This document shows positions 1 through 7,588 of a stretch of DNA of 15,375 nt, one piece after another; positions within the stretch are counted from its first letter, which is position 1; every line of letters begins with the position of its first letter. The notes beneath the pieces were generated by a model, which saw nothing but the letters and a program-made list of their open reading frames with translations, ran no database searches and was not told where the DNA came from. A program made the translations under genes and the position numbers. Source of the stretch: JAKAXG01 sp035702985 (GTDB taxonomy: Bacteria; Actinomycetota; Acidimicrobiia; Acidimicrobiales; Palsa-688); contig DASSZD010000011.1 in NCBI GenBank assembly GCA_035702985.1, forward strand, positions 1-15,375. Direction: 5' to 3'.

Positions 1-1
1 G

Positions 2-1447
2 TACCTGGGGGCGGCGCTGCGCCTGGTGCACGGTGCGGTGCCCTACCGGGACTTCGTGGTCGTCCATCCCCCCGGCATCGTGGTCCTGATGGCCCCCCTG
101 GCCGCCCTGGGGAGCGTCTTCGGCTCGGACACCTCCCTGGCCCTGGCCCGCGACCTGACGGCGCTGGTCGCCGCCGCCAACGTGGTCCTCGCCGCTCTGG
201 CCGTCCGCCACCGCGGCGTTCGGGCCGCGGTGGTCGCCGCCGCCGGCCTGGCCTGCTTCCCGATGGCCCCGGCCGCCGACTCCACCCTTCTGCTGGAACC
301 GTACCTGGTGTTCTTCTGCCTGCTCGGTCTGGTCCTGATGTTCCACCAGGGCCGGCTGGCCCCGCCCCGGCGGGTCCTCCTGGGCGGGATGGCCATCGGG
401 ATGGCGGGCTCAGTGAAGATCTGGGCCGGCCTCATCGCCGCCAGCCTGGCCGTGGTGTGCCTGAAACGGATCAGGTCGGCGCTGGTCCCGTTCCTGGCCG
501 GTTGCACGGTGGGGCTGGGGGCCGTGTGCCTGCCGTTCCTGGCGCTGGCCCCGGGCGCCTTCGTGCGGGACGTGCTGATCGACCAGTTCAACCGGGTCTC
601 CACCGGCTCGGCGGTCCTGTCATTCGCCAAGCGGGTGTGGGTGGTGTCCGGCTTCCCGGCCCTGACCCTGCCGGCGGCGGTGTGGCTGGCCGGGGCGGCG
701 GCCGCCTGCTTCACCGTGATGGCAGCGGCCAGCCTGCTGCTGCACCGCCGCGACCTGCTCCCCGCCGATGTGGCCGTCGTACTGTGCTGCGGCGCCGCCA
801 TCGCCGCCATGTGGGTGCCCAACGACGTGTACGCCCACTACGTGTACTTCCCGGCGGCGTTCGTGGTGCTGGTGGTCGGAGTGTGCACCGGGTTGAGGCC
901 GCAGCCCCGACCCGGGCCCGGCCTGCGCCGGCGCCGGGCCGCGGCGGCCGCCGTCCTGCTGGCCGTGGCGGCGTTCTCGCTGACCGAGCAGGCCGGCTAC
1001 GCCGAGCGCAACCTGACGGCGGCCCGCAGCGGGGCGGTGCTGAACCTGTTCGTCCCCCCTCACACCTGCGTGGTCACCGACGATGCCGTGGTCACCGTGG
1101 CCGCCGACCTGTTCGACCGGCAACCGGCCCACTGCCCGAAGATGGTGGATGCGTTCGGCACGTGGCTGGCCGAGGGGCCGGCCCACGAGCCGCCCACCGC
1201 CAGTATCGGCAGAACCCCGTTCACCGGGCCGTACGTGGGACCGTTCCCGGCCGCCTTCGTCAACCGCTGGGGCCGGTGGCTGAGCCAGGCCGACTGGGTC
1301 GTCCAGGTGGCCAAGACCAGCAGCTACATCCCCTGGACCCCCCAGCTGAGAGCCTGGTTCTCCCGCGATTTCGAGCTGGTCACAGGGTCCAGCGAGCTGT
1401 GGGTCTACAAGCACGTTCGGAGAACACCACCCCCGGTGGCGCCGTAG
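2..1447 (+). CDS. GT-C-type membrane glycosyltransferase-like protein (5' truncated by window)
   Basis: The frame is open from base 2, so the true start lies upstream. A GTG at 26 is in frame, but the residues before it (YLGAALRLV) look like normal coding sequence. About 480 residues are visible, with roughly eight to ten hydrophobic helices separated by short basic loops. Near the N-terminus, PYRDF followed by HPPG (bases 41-76) is typical of the first extracytoplasmic loop of GT39/GT87/DUF2029-like polytopic glycosyltransferases, which use lipid-linked sugar donors. The last ~130 residues form a soluble extracytoplasmic domain with cysteines (HTCVV, AHCPK) and many aromatics, as often follows the TM part of these enzymes. 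Substrate is unknown. A role in envelope glycan or pilin glycosylation is only suggested by position next to the pilus genes. A 140-base gap separates it from the next gene, so it may be a separate transcript. Confidence 0.75.
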   Translation, partial: YLGAALRLVHGAVPYRDFVVVHPPGIVVLMAPLAALGSVFGSDTSLALARDLTALVAAANVVLAALAVRHRGVRAAVVAAAGLACFPMAPAADSTLLLEPYLVFFCLLGLVLMFHQGRLAPPRRVLLGGMAIGMAGSVKIWAGLIAASLAVVCLKRIRSALVPFLAGCTVGLGAVCLPFLALAPGAFVRDVLIDQFNRVSTGSAVLSFAKRVWVVSGFPALTLPAAVWLAGAAAACFTVMAAASLLLHRRDLLPADVAVVLCCGAAIAAMWVPNDVYAHYVYFPAAFVVLVVGVCTGLRPQPRPGPGLRRRRAAAAAVLLAVAAFSLTEQAGYAERNLTAARSGAVLNLFVPPHTCVVTDDAVVTVAADLFDRQPAHCPKMVDAFGTWLAEGPAHEPPTASIGRTPFTGPYVGPFPAAFVNRWGRWLSQADWVVQVAKTSSYIPWTPQLRAWFSRDFELVTGSSELWVYKHVRRTPPPVAP

Positions 1448-1577
1448 CCCACCGGCCGGCGGCAACCGCAGGGAAAGGTCGGTTTGATCCGGCCGGTTCC
1501 CGATTTGCTGCGGATTCTTCGTCTACGCCCGTCAAGCTTGTTCCCCGCCACACCGATAGGAGAACAAGATCGTCATC

Positions 1578-1582
1578 GGAGG
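1578..1582 (+). promoter_or_regulatory. Shine-Dalgarno site fixing the DUF4388 gene start
   Basis: GGAGG lies five bases before the GTG at 1588. The same frame stays open far upstream (to about 457), but that part overlaps the glycosyltransferase-like gene and reads as arginine/glycine/proline-rich shadow sequence. This site, plus the onset of recognisable DUF4388 sequence at the GTG, decides the start. Confidence 0.8.
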
Positions 1583-1587
1583 TTCCC

Positions 1588-2964
1588 GTGTCTCTCAAAG
1601 GCTCACTGCAGACCGTGGCTCTGCCCGAGGTTCTCGACTTCCTCTCGGGAACCGGGAAGAGCGGCGAGCTGTCCGTGGAGGGTGCCGGCACAACCGGCCG
1701 GCTCTGGTTCGACAACGGGAGTCTCAGCGGCTTCGACGTGGCCGGCAGCACCGACGTGGTCGACGCCCTGTTCCAGCTCCTGCGCATCGGCGAGGGGGAA
1801 TTCGGCTTCACCGCCGGCGCCGCCCAGCCCGAGCTCGACCGGCCCGACCCGTCGGTGAGCCAGCTGGCCGAAGCGCTCGGCCAGGCCCAGGGGCGCCTGG
1901 CGGAATGGTCGGAGATCGTGGAGGTGGTCCCGTCGCTCCGCCACCGGGTGTCGCTGGTGGCCGACCATCCCGACGACCGGGTCTCCATGGACCGGGACAG
2001 CTGGTCCATGGTCGTGGGGATCGCCGGTGGCTGCACCGTGGCCGACCTGCTCGCCGCCCGCAGCCTGGGGGAGTTCGAGGGATGCCGCAAGATCAAGGAG
2101 CTGGTGCAGTCGTCGCTGGCCACGGTGACCGAGCCGGCCGATGCCGAGGCACCGGCGGCCACGCCCGAGGACACCGTCGCCCCCGCCCCGGCCGAGCTGG
2201 ACGAAGCCGATCCGCCGGCCGTCGATTTCCGCGGTGCGTGGGCGGCGTCCGCCCTCGAGAGCCTCGGGGTGGCCTCGCTACGGGTGAGCCAGTTCGGCCT
2301 GGCGGAGTCCGATGCCACCGACTCCTACGAGCCGCCGCTCGTCCCGACAGCCTCGCCCTTCGACCAGCCGGCCGCTGACCAGCCGGTCGCCGACGAGCCG
2401 GTCTTCGACGAGCCGGTCTTCGAGGCAGCGGAGCGCGAGGAGGCCATCTCCGGCCGGCCCGAATCCGACCAGCCGGCTGAGGCCGAGCTGGCCGCCGTCC
2501 CGGTCGACCAGGAGCCCCGGCTCCCCGAGGAGCACGCCGTTCCGTCGGTCGAGGCCACACCGGTCGCCGAGGATGACCCGTTCCAGCCCGAAGTCGGCGG
2601 GGAGCTGCACGGCTTCTCCGGCCCGGACCAGGGCGGCTTCGACAAGCGGGCGGTCCTGCAGGCGCTCATCGACGAGGCCAGCGCCTCTCCCCTGACCGAC
2701 CCCGCCGGCTACGACGACGCCGTACCGGCCCAGGAGTCCTACGACGGTCTGGCCGACCGGGGCCCCTGGACCCGCAACGAGCTGGCCTCCTTCGACACCT
2801 GGAAGGCCGACTACGACCAGTCGGTGCCCGCCGCGGAGAGTGCAGACGATTCAGAAGCCCAGACCCAGAGCGGTGCAGACGGCGACGAGGCCGAGCAGGC
2901 TCCCGTCGAGGAGCCCATCAACCGGGGTCTGCTGCTCAAGTTCCTGTCCTCGGTCAGGAACTAG
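1588..2964 (+). CDS. DUF4388 (PATAN) domain protein with long acidic linker
   Basis: 458 residues from a GTG start. Residues 1-90 match the DUF4388/PATAN pattern: SLKGSLQTVALPEVLDFLS, a Gly-Lys-Ser-Gly-Glu-Leu turn, then LWFDNGSLSGF and a DALFQLLRIGEGEFGF segment. Residues ~90-185 form a helical domain that commonly follows DUF4388 (VVPSLRHRVSLV, then GIAGGCTVADLLAA and CRKIKELVQSSL). From ~190 to ~440 the chain is acidic, Pro/Ala-rich and probably disordered, with four tandem five-residue units at 259-278. It ends in a short hydrophobic-basic tail, LLLKFLSSVRN. DUF4388 proteins are found in bacterial signalling and surface-motility systems, often near small GTPases or pilus genes; no enzymatic motif is visible. 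The pilB start lies 12 bases after the stop, so it is probably the first gene of the pilus operon. A regulatory or scaffold role at the pilus base is inference. Confidence 0.8.
   Translation: MSLKGSLQTVALPEVLDFLSGTGKSGELSVEGAGTTGRLWFDNGSLSGFDVAGSTDVVDALFQLLRIGEGEFGFTAGAAQPELDRPDPSVSQLAEALGQAQGRLAEWSEIVEVVPSLRHRVSLVADHPDDRVSMDRDSWSMVVGIAGGCTVADLLAARSLGEFEGCRKIKELVQSSLATVTEPADAEAPAATPEDTVAPAPAELDEADPPAVDFRGAWAASALESLGVASLRVSQFGLAESDATDSYEPPLVPTASPFDQPAADQPVADEPVFDEPVFEAAEREEAISGRPESDQPAEAELAAVPVDQEPRLPEEHAVPSVEATPVAEDDPFQPEVGGELHGFSGPDQGGFDKRAVLQALIDEASASPLTDPAGYDDAVPAQESYDGLADRGPWTRNELASFDTWKADYDQSVPAAESADDSEAQTQSGADGDEAEQAPVEEPINRGLLLKFLSSVRN
2362..2421 (+). repeat. Four tandem 15-bp units inside the DUF4388 gene
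   Basis: Units start at 2362, 2377, 2392 and 2407. The last two are identical (GACGAGCCGGTCTTC) and the first two differ at a few bases (GACCAGCCGG...). They keep frame and encode D-(Q/E)-P-(A/V)-(A/F) repeats at residues 259-278 of the acidic linker. The length is likely to vary between strains through slippage or unequal exchange. Confidence 0.85.
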
Positions 2965-2976
2965 CCCACCCTCACC

Positions 2977-4704
2977 GTGACAGCCACTGAACACGCGGCT
3001 GGCACGGGGACCGCAGGCCCGAGCGAGGATGAGAGGCTCGGCGCCCTCCTCGTCGCCGGCAGCCTCCTCTCCGAGGAGGCCCTCGAGCGGGCCCTGCTGG
3101 CCCGCTCCACCCGGGGCGTCGGACTGACCCGGATCCTCATAGAGGACCAGCTGGTCACCGAGAGCGATCTGGTCGCCACCCTCGCGGCGCACCTCAAGCT
3201 CGAGTACGTGGACCTGGACGAGTACCCCGTCGACGCCGCCGCGGCCCGCCTGATAAGCGATTCGATGGCCCGGCGGTACCTGGCGCTGCCGATCGGCTGG
3301 ACCAACGGGCGGCTCATAGTCGCCATGGCGGACCCGTCCAACGTGTTCGCCATCGACGACATCCGCGCCGTGACCGCAGCCGAACTGCGCATCGCGGTGG
3401 CCACCAGCCGGTCCATCACCGAGGCCATCACCAAGTACCACCGGGTGATGTCCGATGCTGAGAACGTCTCGGCGGAAGCCTCCAGCGCCTTCGAGCCGGA
3501 GATCAGCACCCTCCAGGTCCGGGACGTCATCGAGGACTCCCCGATCGTCAAGCTGGTGAACCTCCTGATCGCCCAGGGGATCGCCGACCGGGCCTCGGAC
3601 ATCCACGTCGAACCCACCGAGACCGACGTCCGGGTCCGGTTCCGGATCGACGGGGTGCTGCACGAGGTGATGCGCCCACCGAAGAACATCCAGTCCGGCA
3701 TCACCAGCCGCCTCAAGGTGATGGCCGACCTGAACATCGCCGAGCGACGCGTGCCCCAGGACGGGCGGATCAACACGGTGATCAACGGTCGCTCCGTGGA
3801 CCTGCGGGTGGCCACCCTGCCGACCGTGCACGGCGAGAAGGTCGTCATGCGGGTCCTGGACAAGTCCACGGCGCTGCTGAACCTCACCGACCTGGGCTTC
3901 CTGCCGGAGAACCTGGCCCGCTACGAGCAGTCGTACCGCAAGCCGTACGGCACCATCCTGGTCACCGGGCCCACCGGGTCGGGGAAGTCGACCACCTTGT
4001 ACGCCACGCTCAACATCGTCAACGACGAATCCAGGAACGTGATCACGGTCGAGGACCCGGTCGAGTACCAGCTGCCGGGCATCAACCAGGTCCAGGTGAA
4101 CGCCAAGGCCGGGCTGACCTTCGCGGCGGCCCTGCGCAGCATCCTCAGATCCGATCCGGACGTGGTCCTGGTGGGCGAGATCCGGGACCGGGAAACGGCG
4201 GTCATCGCCATCGAGGCGGCCCTCACCGGCCACCTGGTCCTCAGCACCCTCCACACCAACGACGCCTCCTCCACGCCGAGCCGCCTGGTGGAGATGGGGG
4301 TGGAACCTTTTCTGGTTGGCAGCTCCATCGACTGCGTGGTGGCCCAGCGGCTGGCCCGCCGCCTCTGCCAGCGCTGCAAGCAGGCCTACCGGCCGGAGTA
4401 CTCGGAGCTGGCCGCCATCGGATGGGACTTCGAGCGCCTGGGCGGAACGGCATCCGACCTGAAGATCTACCGGCCCACCGGGTGCGGCGCCTGCGCCGGG
4501 ACCGGGTACATCGGCCGCTTCGCCGTGCACGAGGTCCTGCAGGTCAGCGAGGAGATCGAGCGGGTCATCGTCGAGCGGGGCCACACCGACGAGATCCGCA
4601 AGCTGGCGGTGGCGCAGGGGATGCTGCCACTGCGGCAGGCCGGGCTGGCGGAGGTGGCCGAGGGCACCACATCCATCGAGGAAGTGCTCCGGGTCATCGC
4701 CTGA
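2977..4704 (+). CDS. pilB: PilB/GspE-family type IV pilus extension ATPase
   Basis: 575 residues, a usual PilB length. It is a cytoplasmic hexameric ATPase that powers pilin polymerisation through PilC. An N-terminal MshEN-type domain covers ~18-150, with two 24-residue tandem motifs at 20-43 (RLGALLVAG...) and 49-72. The secretion-ATPase core follows: DIHVEPTE and RFRIDGVLHEV near 210-230, Walker A GPTGSGKST at 331-339 (K337), Asp-box/Walker B DPDVVLVGEIRDRET at 393-407 (E401), and His box TGHLVLSTLHTND at 417-429. The Zn tetracysteine C464-x2-C467...C503-x2-C506 marks the extension (PilB/GspE) branch, not PilT. The start is the only ATG/GTG/TTG between the upstream stop and the MshEN domain; AGGAA lies 16 bases upstream, a long spacing. 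Probably co-transcribed with the DUF4388 gene, 12 bases away. Confidence 0.96.
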   Translation: MTATEHAAGTGTAGPSEDERLGALLVAGSLLSEEALERALLARSTRGVGLTRILIEDQLVTESDLVATLAAHLKLEYVDLDEYPVDAAAARLISDSMARRYLALPIGWTNGRLIVAMADPSNVFAIDDIRAVTAAELRIAVATSRSITEAITKYHRVMSDAENVSAEASSAFEPEISTLQVRDVIEDSPIVKLVNLLIAQGIADRASDIHVEPTETDVRVRFRIDGVLHEVMRPPKNIQSGITSRLKVMADLNIAERRVPQDGRINTVINGRSVDLRVATLPTVHGEKVVMRVLDKSTALLNLTDLGFLPENLARYEQSYRKPYGTILVTGPTGSGKSTTLYATLNIVNDESRNVITVEDPVEYQLPGINQVQVNAKAGLTFAAALRSILRSDPDVVLVGEIRDRETAVIAIEAALTGHLVLSTLHTNDASSTPSRLVEMGVEPFLVGSSIDCVVAQRLARRLCQRCKQAYRPEYSELAAIGWDFERLGGTASDLKIYRPTGCGACAGTGYIGRFAVHEVLQVSEEIERVIVERGHTDEIRKLAVAQGMLPLRQAGLAEVAEGTTSIEEVLRVIA

Positions 4705-4782
4705 ACCGCACCGGATTGGCACCTTGCGGAAAGGGCGGTCCACTTCCTACAGCCCGCACGAGCCCCGTCCGAAAGTGACCCT

Positions 4783-6345
4783 ATGGTTCCGACTTCCAGG
4801 GCGATAGGGGAATTCCTGGTCGCCCGCAAGGTTCTGTCCCGGGACGTGCTCGAGGAGGCCCTCAACCGGGAATCGGACACGGGGGTGCCTCTCACCAAGA
4901 TCCTGGCGTCCGACGGCCTGGTCGCCGAGCGGGACCTGATGGCGGCCGTCGCCGATCAGATCGGCGTGGCCGTGTGGGACCCCGAGACCCAGCCCATACC
5001 GGCCATGCTCGGGGGGATGCTGCCGGTGGCTCTGTGCCAGCGGCTCCGGGCCGTCGCCGTGGGCCTCCAGGGCAACGAGCTGGTCGTGGCCATGGAGGAC
5101 CCGACGGACCAGGCGGCGGTGCAGGAGATCACCGGGGAGACCCGGTGGGCGGTGCAGCCGGTGGCGGCCACGCCACGGGACATCTCCCTCGCCATAGAGG
5201 TGCTCTACGGCGTGGACGAGCACACCGCTGCGGGCCCCGACGGGACGCCGGCCACCGAAGCCGAGGCCCTGCAGACCGAGCTGCATCTCAACGAGCTTCT
5301 GGTGGAGATGGTCGAGGCCGGCGCCTCCGATCTCCACCTGAGCGCCGGCCTGCCCCCCTGCATGCGCGTCGACGGCCACATCCGGCCCATGCCCGAGCGG
5401 GAGGTGCTCACCCCGTCCGAGATCCGGCGGATGGTCTACGCCGTGCTGACCCAGCGCCAGCGGGAGAAGTTCGAGGAACACCAGGAGCTCGACACCTCGC
5501 ACCCGGTGCCGCACGTGGGGCGGTTCCGGCTCAACGTGTTCCTGCAACGCGATTCCGTCGGTGCCGTCCTGCGGGCCATCCCGCACAAGATCGTCCCGCT
5601 CGACAAGCTGGGCATCCCGGCGGTGGTGGCCAGCCTGGCCGACCTGCCCAGAGGCCTGGTGCTGGTCACCGGTCCGACCGGATCGGGCAAGTCCACCACC
5701 CTGGCCTCGATGGTCGACGTGGTCAACAGCAAGCACGCCTACCACATCATGACCGTCGAGGACCCCATCGAGTTCGTCCACACCCACAAGCGGTCGGTGG
5801 TCAACCAGCGGGAGGTGGGGGAGGACACCAAGTCCTTCGCCAACGCCCTGAAGCACGTGCTGCGCCAGGACCCCGACGTCATCCTGGTGGGCGAGATGCG
5901 CGACCTGGAGACCATCGCCACCGCGCTGACGGCGGCAGAGACCGGTCACCTGGTGTTCGGCACGCTGCACACCCAGGACGCACCCCAGTCGATCGACCGG
6001 GTGATCGACGTGTTCCCCGCCCACCAGCAGCAGCAGATCCGGGTCCAGCTGGCTGCCGCCCTGCAGGCGGTGGTCACCCAGCAGCTGCTGCCCCGGGCCA
6101 CCGGGCGGGGCCGGGTGGTGGCCTGCGAGGTGCTGATCGCCACGCCGGCCATCCGCAACCTGATACGGGAGGGAAAGATCCACCAGATCTACAGCGCCAT
6201 GCAGGCCGGCGGTAAGTACGGGATGCAGACCATGGACCAGTCCCTCGCCGACCTGGTCCGCTCATCGGCCATCACGCTGGAGACCGGCATCGAGCGGTGC
6301 CACAACGAGGACGACCTGCGTCGCCTCGTGGCGGGGGTGAGGTGA
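4783..6345 (+). CDS. pilT: PilT-type retraction ATPase with N-terminal MshEN-like domain
   Basis: 520 residues, against about 340-370 for classical PilT. The C-terminal ~350 residues are PilT: MVEAGASDLHLSAG and MRVDGHIRPM, Walker A GPTGSGKST (297-305, K303), Walker B DPDVILVGEMRDLET (363-376, E371), His box TGHLVFGTLHTQD, and the PilT signature AIRNLIREGK at 456-465. There is no Zn tetracysteine, consistent with a retraction motor. Residues 1-~150 add a domain homologous to the MshEN domain of the neighbouring PilB: two 24-residue motifs at 7-30 and 36-59 (PLTKILASDG...), then LVVAMEDPTDQAAVQEI, parallel to PilB's LIVAMADPSNVFAIDDI. In MshE and some PilB proteins this domain binds c-di-GMP. 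The ATG at 4783 is the only good start after the pilB stop; no strong Shine-Dalgarno is seen. The stop overlaps the pilC start by one base. Confidence 0.95.
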   Translation: MVPTSRAIGEFLVARKVLSRDVLEEALNRESDTGVPLTKILASDGLVAERDLMAAVADQIGVAVWDPETQPIPAMLGGMLPVALCQRLRAVAVGLQGNELVVAMEDPTDQAAVQEITGETRWAVQPVAATPRDISLAIEVLYGVDEHTAAGPDGTPATEAEALQTELHLNELLVEMVEAGASDLHLSAGLPPCMRVDGHIRPMPEREVLTPSEIRRMVYAVLTQRQREKFEEHQELDTSHPVPHVGRFRLNVFLQRDSVGAVLRAIPHKIVPLDKLGIPAVVASLADLPRGLVLVTGPTGSGKSTTLASMVDVVNSKHAYHIMTVEDPIEFVHTHKRSVVNQREVGEDTKSFANALKHVLRQDPDVILVGEMRDLETIATALTAAETGHLVFGTLHTQDAPQSIDRVIDVFPAHQQQQIRVQLAAALQAVVTQQLLPRATGRGRVVACEVLIATPAIRNLIREGKIHQIYSAMQAGGKYGMQTMDQSLADLVRSSAITLETGIERCHNEDDLRRLVAGVR

Positions 6346-7574
6346 TGTCCACCACCTACGCCTACAAGGTCCGCGACAAGGAAGGGAAGATCCTGACCGG
6401 GTCGCTCGACGCGGACAGCACCAGCCTGGTCGCCAACCGGCTACGCCAGATGGGCTACGTGCCCGTCGCCATCGACAAGAAGGCCGGGCCGGGCGTACGC
6501 CGGGAGATCACCATCCCGTACCTGAGCAACCGGGTCTCGATGAAGGAGATCGCGGTGTTCAGCCGGCAGTTCGCCACCATGGTCAACTCCGGGTTGACAC
6601 TGCTACGAAGCCTGTCCATCCTGTCGGCTCAGACCAGCAACGCCCGCTTCAAGACCGTCATCGGCCACGTGCAGACCGACATCGAATCGGGCTCGTCCCT
6701 GTCGCAGGCCCTGAGCCGGCACCCCAAGCAGTTCAACGGGCTCTACGTGTCGATGGTGAGAGCCGGCGAGACCGGCGGCAGCCTGGACCGCACCCTGGAG
6801 GAGCTGGCCTCGATCATCGAGAAGCAGGTCGAGTTGCGGGGCAAGATCCGCAGCGCCATGACCTACCCGGTGGCGGTCCTGGCCCTGGTGTTCTGCATCC
6901 TGGCGGCCATGCTGATCTTCATCGTGCCCATCTTCAAAGGCATGTACGCCTCGCTGGGCGGCAAGCTCCCGGCCCCCACCCTGCTACTGATCGACGTATC
7001 CAACATCGCCGTCCACGGGTTCCCCTACGTCGTCGCCGCGATGGTGGCGCTGGTGATCGTCTACCGGCGCTGGACCAAGACGCCCGCCGGGCGCACCGCC
7101 CGCGACCGGGCCATCCTCAGGGTCCCGATCTTCGGTGGCCTGGTCCGCAAGACCGCCATGGCCCGGTTCTCCGCCACCCTGTCCACCCTTCTGTCATCGG
7201 GGGTTCCGGTGCTGGAGTCGCTGGAGATCACCGCCGACACCGTCGGCAGCACGGTCGTCGCCAACGGCGTCAAGGCCATCGCCGAGGGCGCCAAGCGGGG
7301 AGATCCGCTGACCCGGGGCCTGCAGGAACACCCGGTCTTCCCCCCGATGGTGAGCCAGATGATGGCCGTGGGGGAGGAGACCGGCGCTCTGGACTCCCTC
7401 CTCAAGAAGGTGGCCCGCTTCTACGAGGATGAGGTGCAGCGCACCGTCGACGCCCTCACCTCGCTGCTGGAGCCCCTGCTGATCGTGGTGCTCGGAGGGG
7501 CCGTCGGCTCCATGGTGATCGCGCTCTACATGCCGATGTTCGACATCATCAAGCTCGTGGGGAACAACGGCTGA
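6345..7574 (+). CDS. pilC: PilC inner-membrane platform protein
   Basis: 409 residues, the usual PilC/GspF length. The ATG shares its A with the TGA of pilT (TGATG), indicating translational coupling, and a GGGGGTGAGG purine run precedes it. An N-terminal cytoplasmic segment (YAYKVRDKEGKILTGSLDA, the PilC opening) leads into two T2SSF domains. The first, ~68-192, contains FSRQFATMVNSGLTLLRSL and GLYVSMVRAGETGGSLD; the second, ~270-395, contains FSATLSTLLSSGVPVLESL and MMAVGEETGALDSLL. Hydrophobic segments lie at ~175-197, ~226-242 and ~377-397, the last ending YMPMFDI as in the family. It docks PilB or PilT on its cytoplasmic side and is thought to be turned by them to move pilins in or out of the fibre. 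Confidence 0.97.
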   Translation: MSTTYAYKVRDKEGKILTGSLDADSTSLVANRLRQMGYVPVAIDKKAGPGVRREITIPYLSNRVSMKEIAVFSRQFATMVNSGLTLLRSLSILSAQTSNARFKTVIGHVQTDIESGSSLSQALSRHPKQFNGLYVSMVRAGETGGSLDRTLEELASIIEKQVELRGKIRSAMTYPVAVLALVFCILAAMLIFIVPIFKGMYASLGGKLPAPTLLLIDVSNIAVHGFPYVVAAMVALVIVYRRWTKTPAGRTARDRAILRVPIFGGLVRKTAMARFSATLSTLLSSGVPVLESLEITADTVGSTVVANGVKAIAEGAKRGDPLTRGLQEHPVFPPMVSQMMAVGEETGALDSLLKKVARFYEDEVQRTVDALTSLLEPLLIVVLGGAVGSMVIALYMPMFDIIKLVGNNG

Positions 7575-7588
7575 CACACCGGCACCAC

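Noticed and set aside
457..1587. Upstream extension of the DUF4388 reading frame
   Set aside because: It overlaps the glycosyltransferase-like gene in another frame and reads as Arg/Gly/Pro-rich noise. The GGAGG-GTG at 1578-1590 and the DUF4388 onset set the real start.
2851..4743. A 630-codon open frame on the minus strand opposite pilB
   Set aside because: It is the antisense shadow of a strongly conserved PilB gene. The protein is His/Gly/Asp-rich with no recognisable domain; long antisense frames are expected at this GC content.
4747..6183. A 478-codon minus-strand frame opposite pilT
   Set aside because: Antisense shadow of pilT, with no domain and the composition typical of reversed GC-rich coding sequence.
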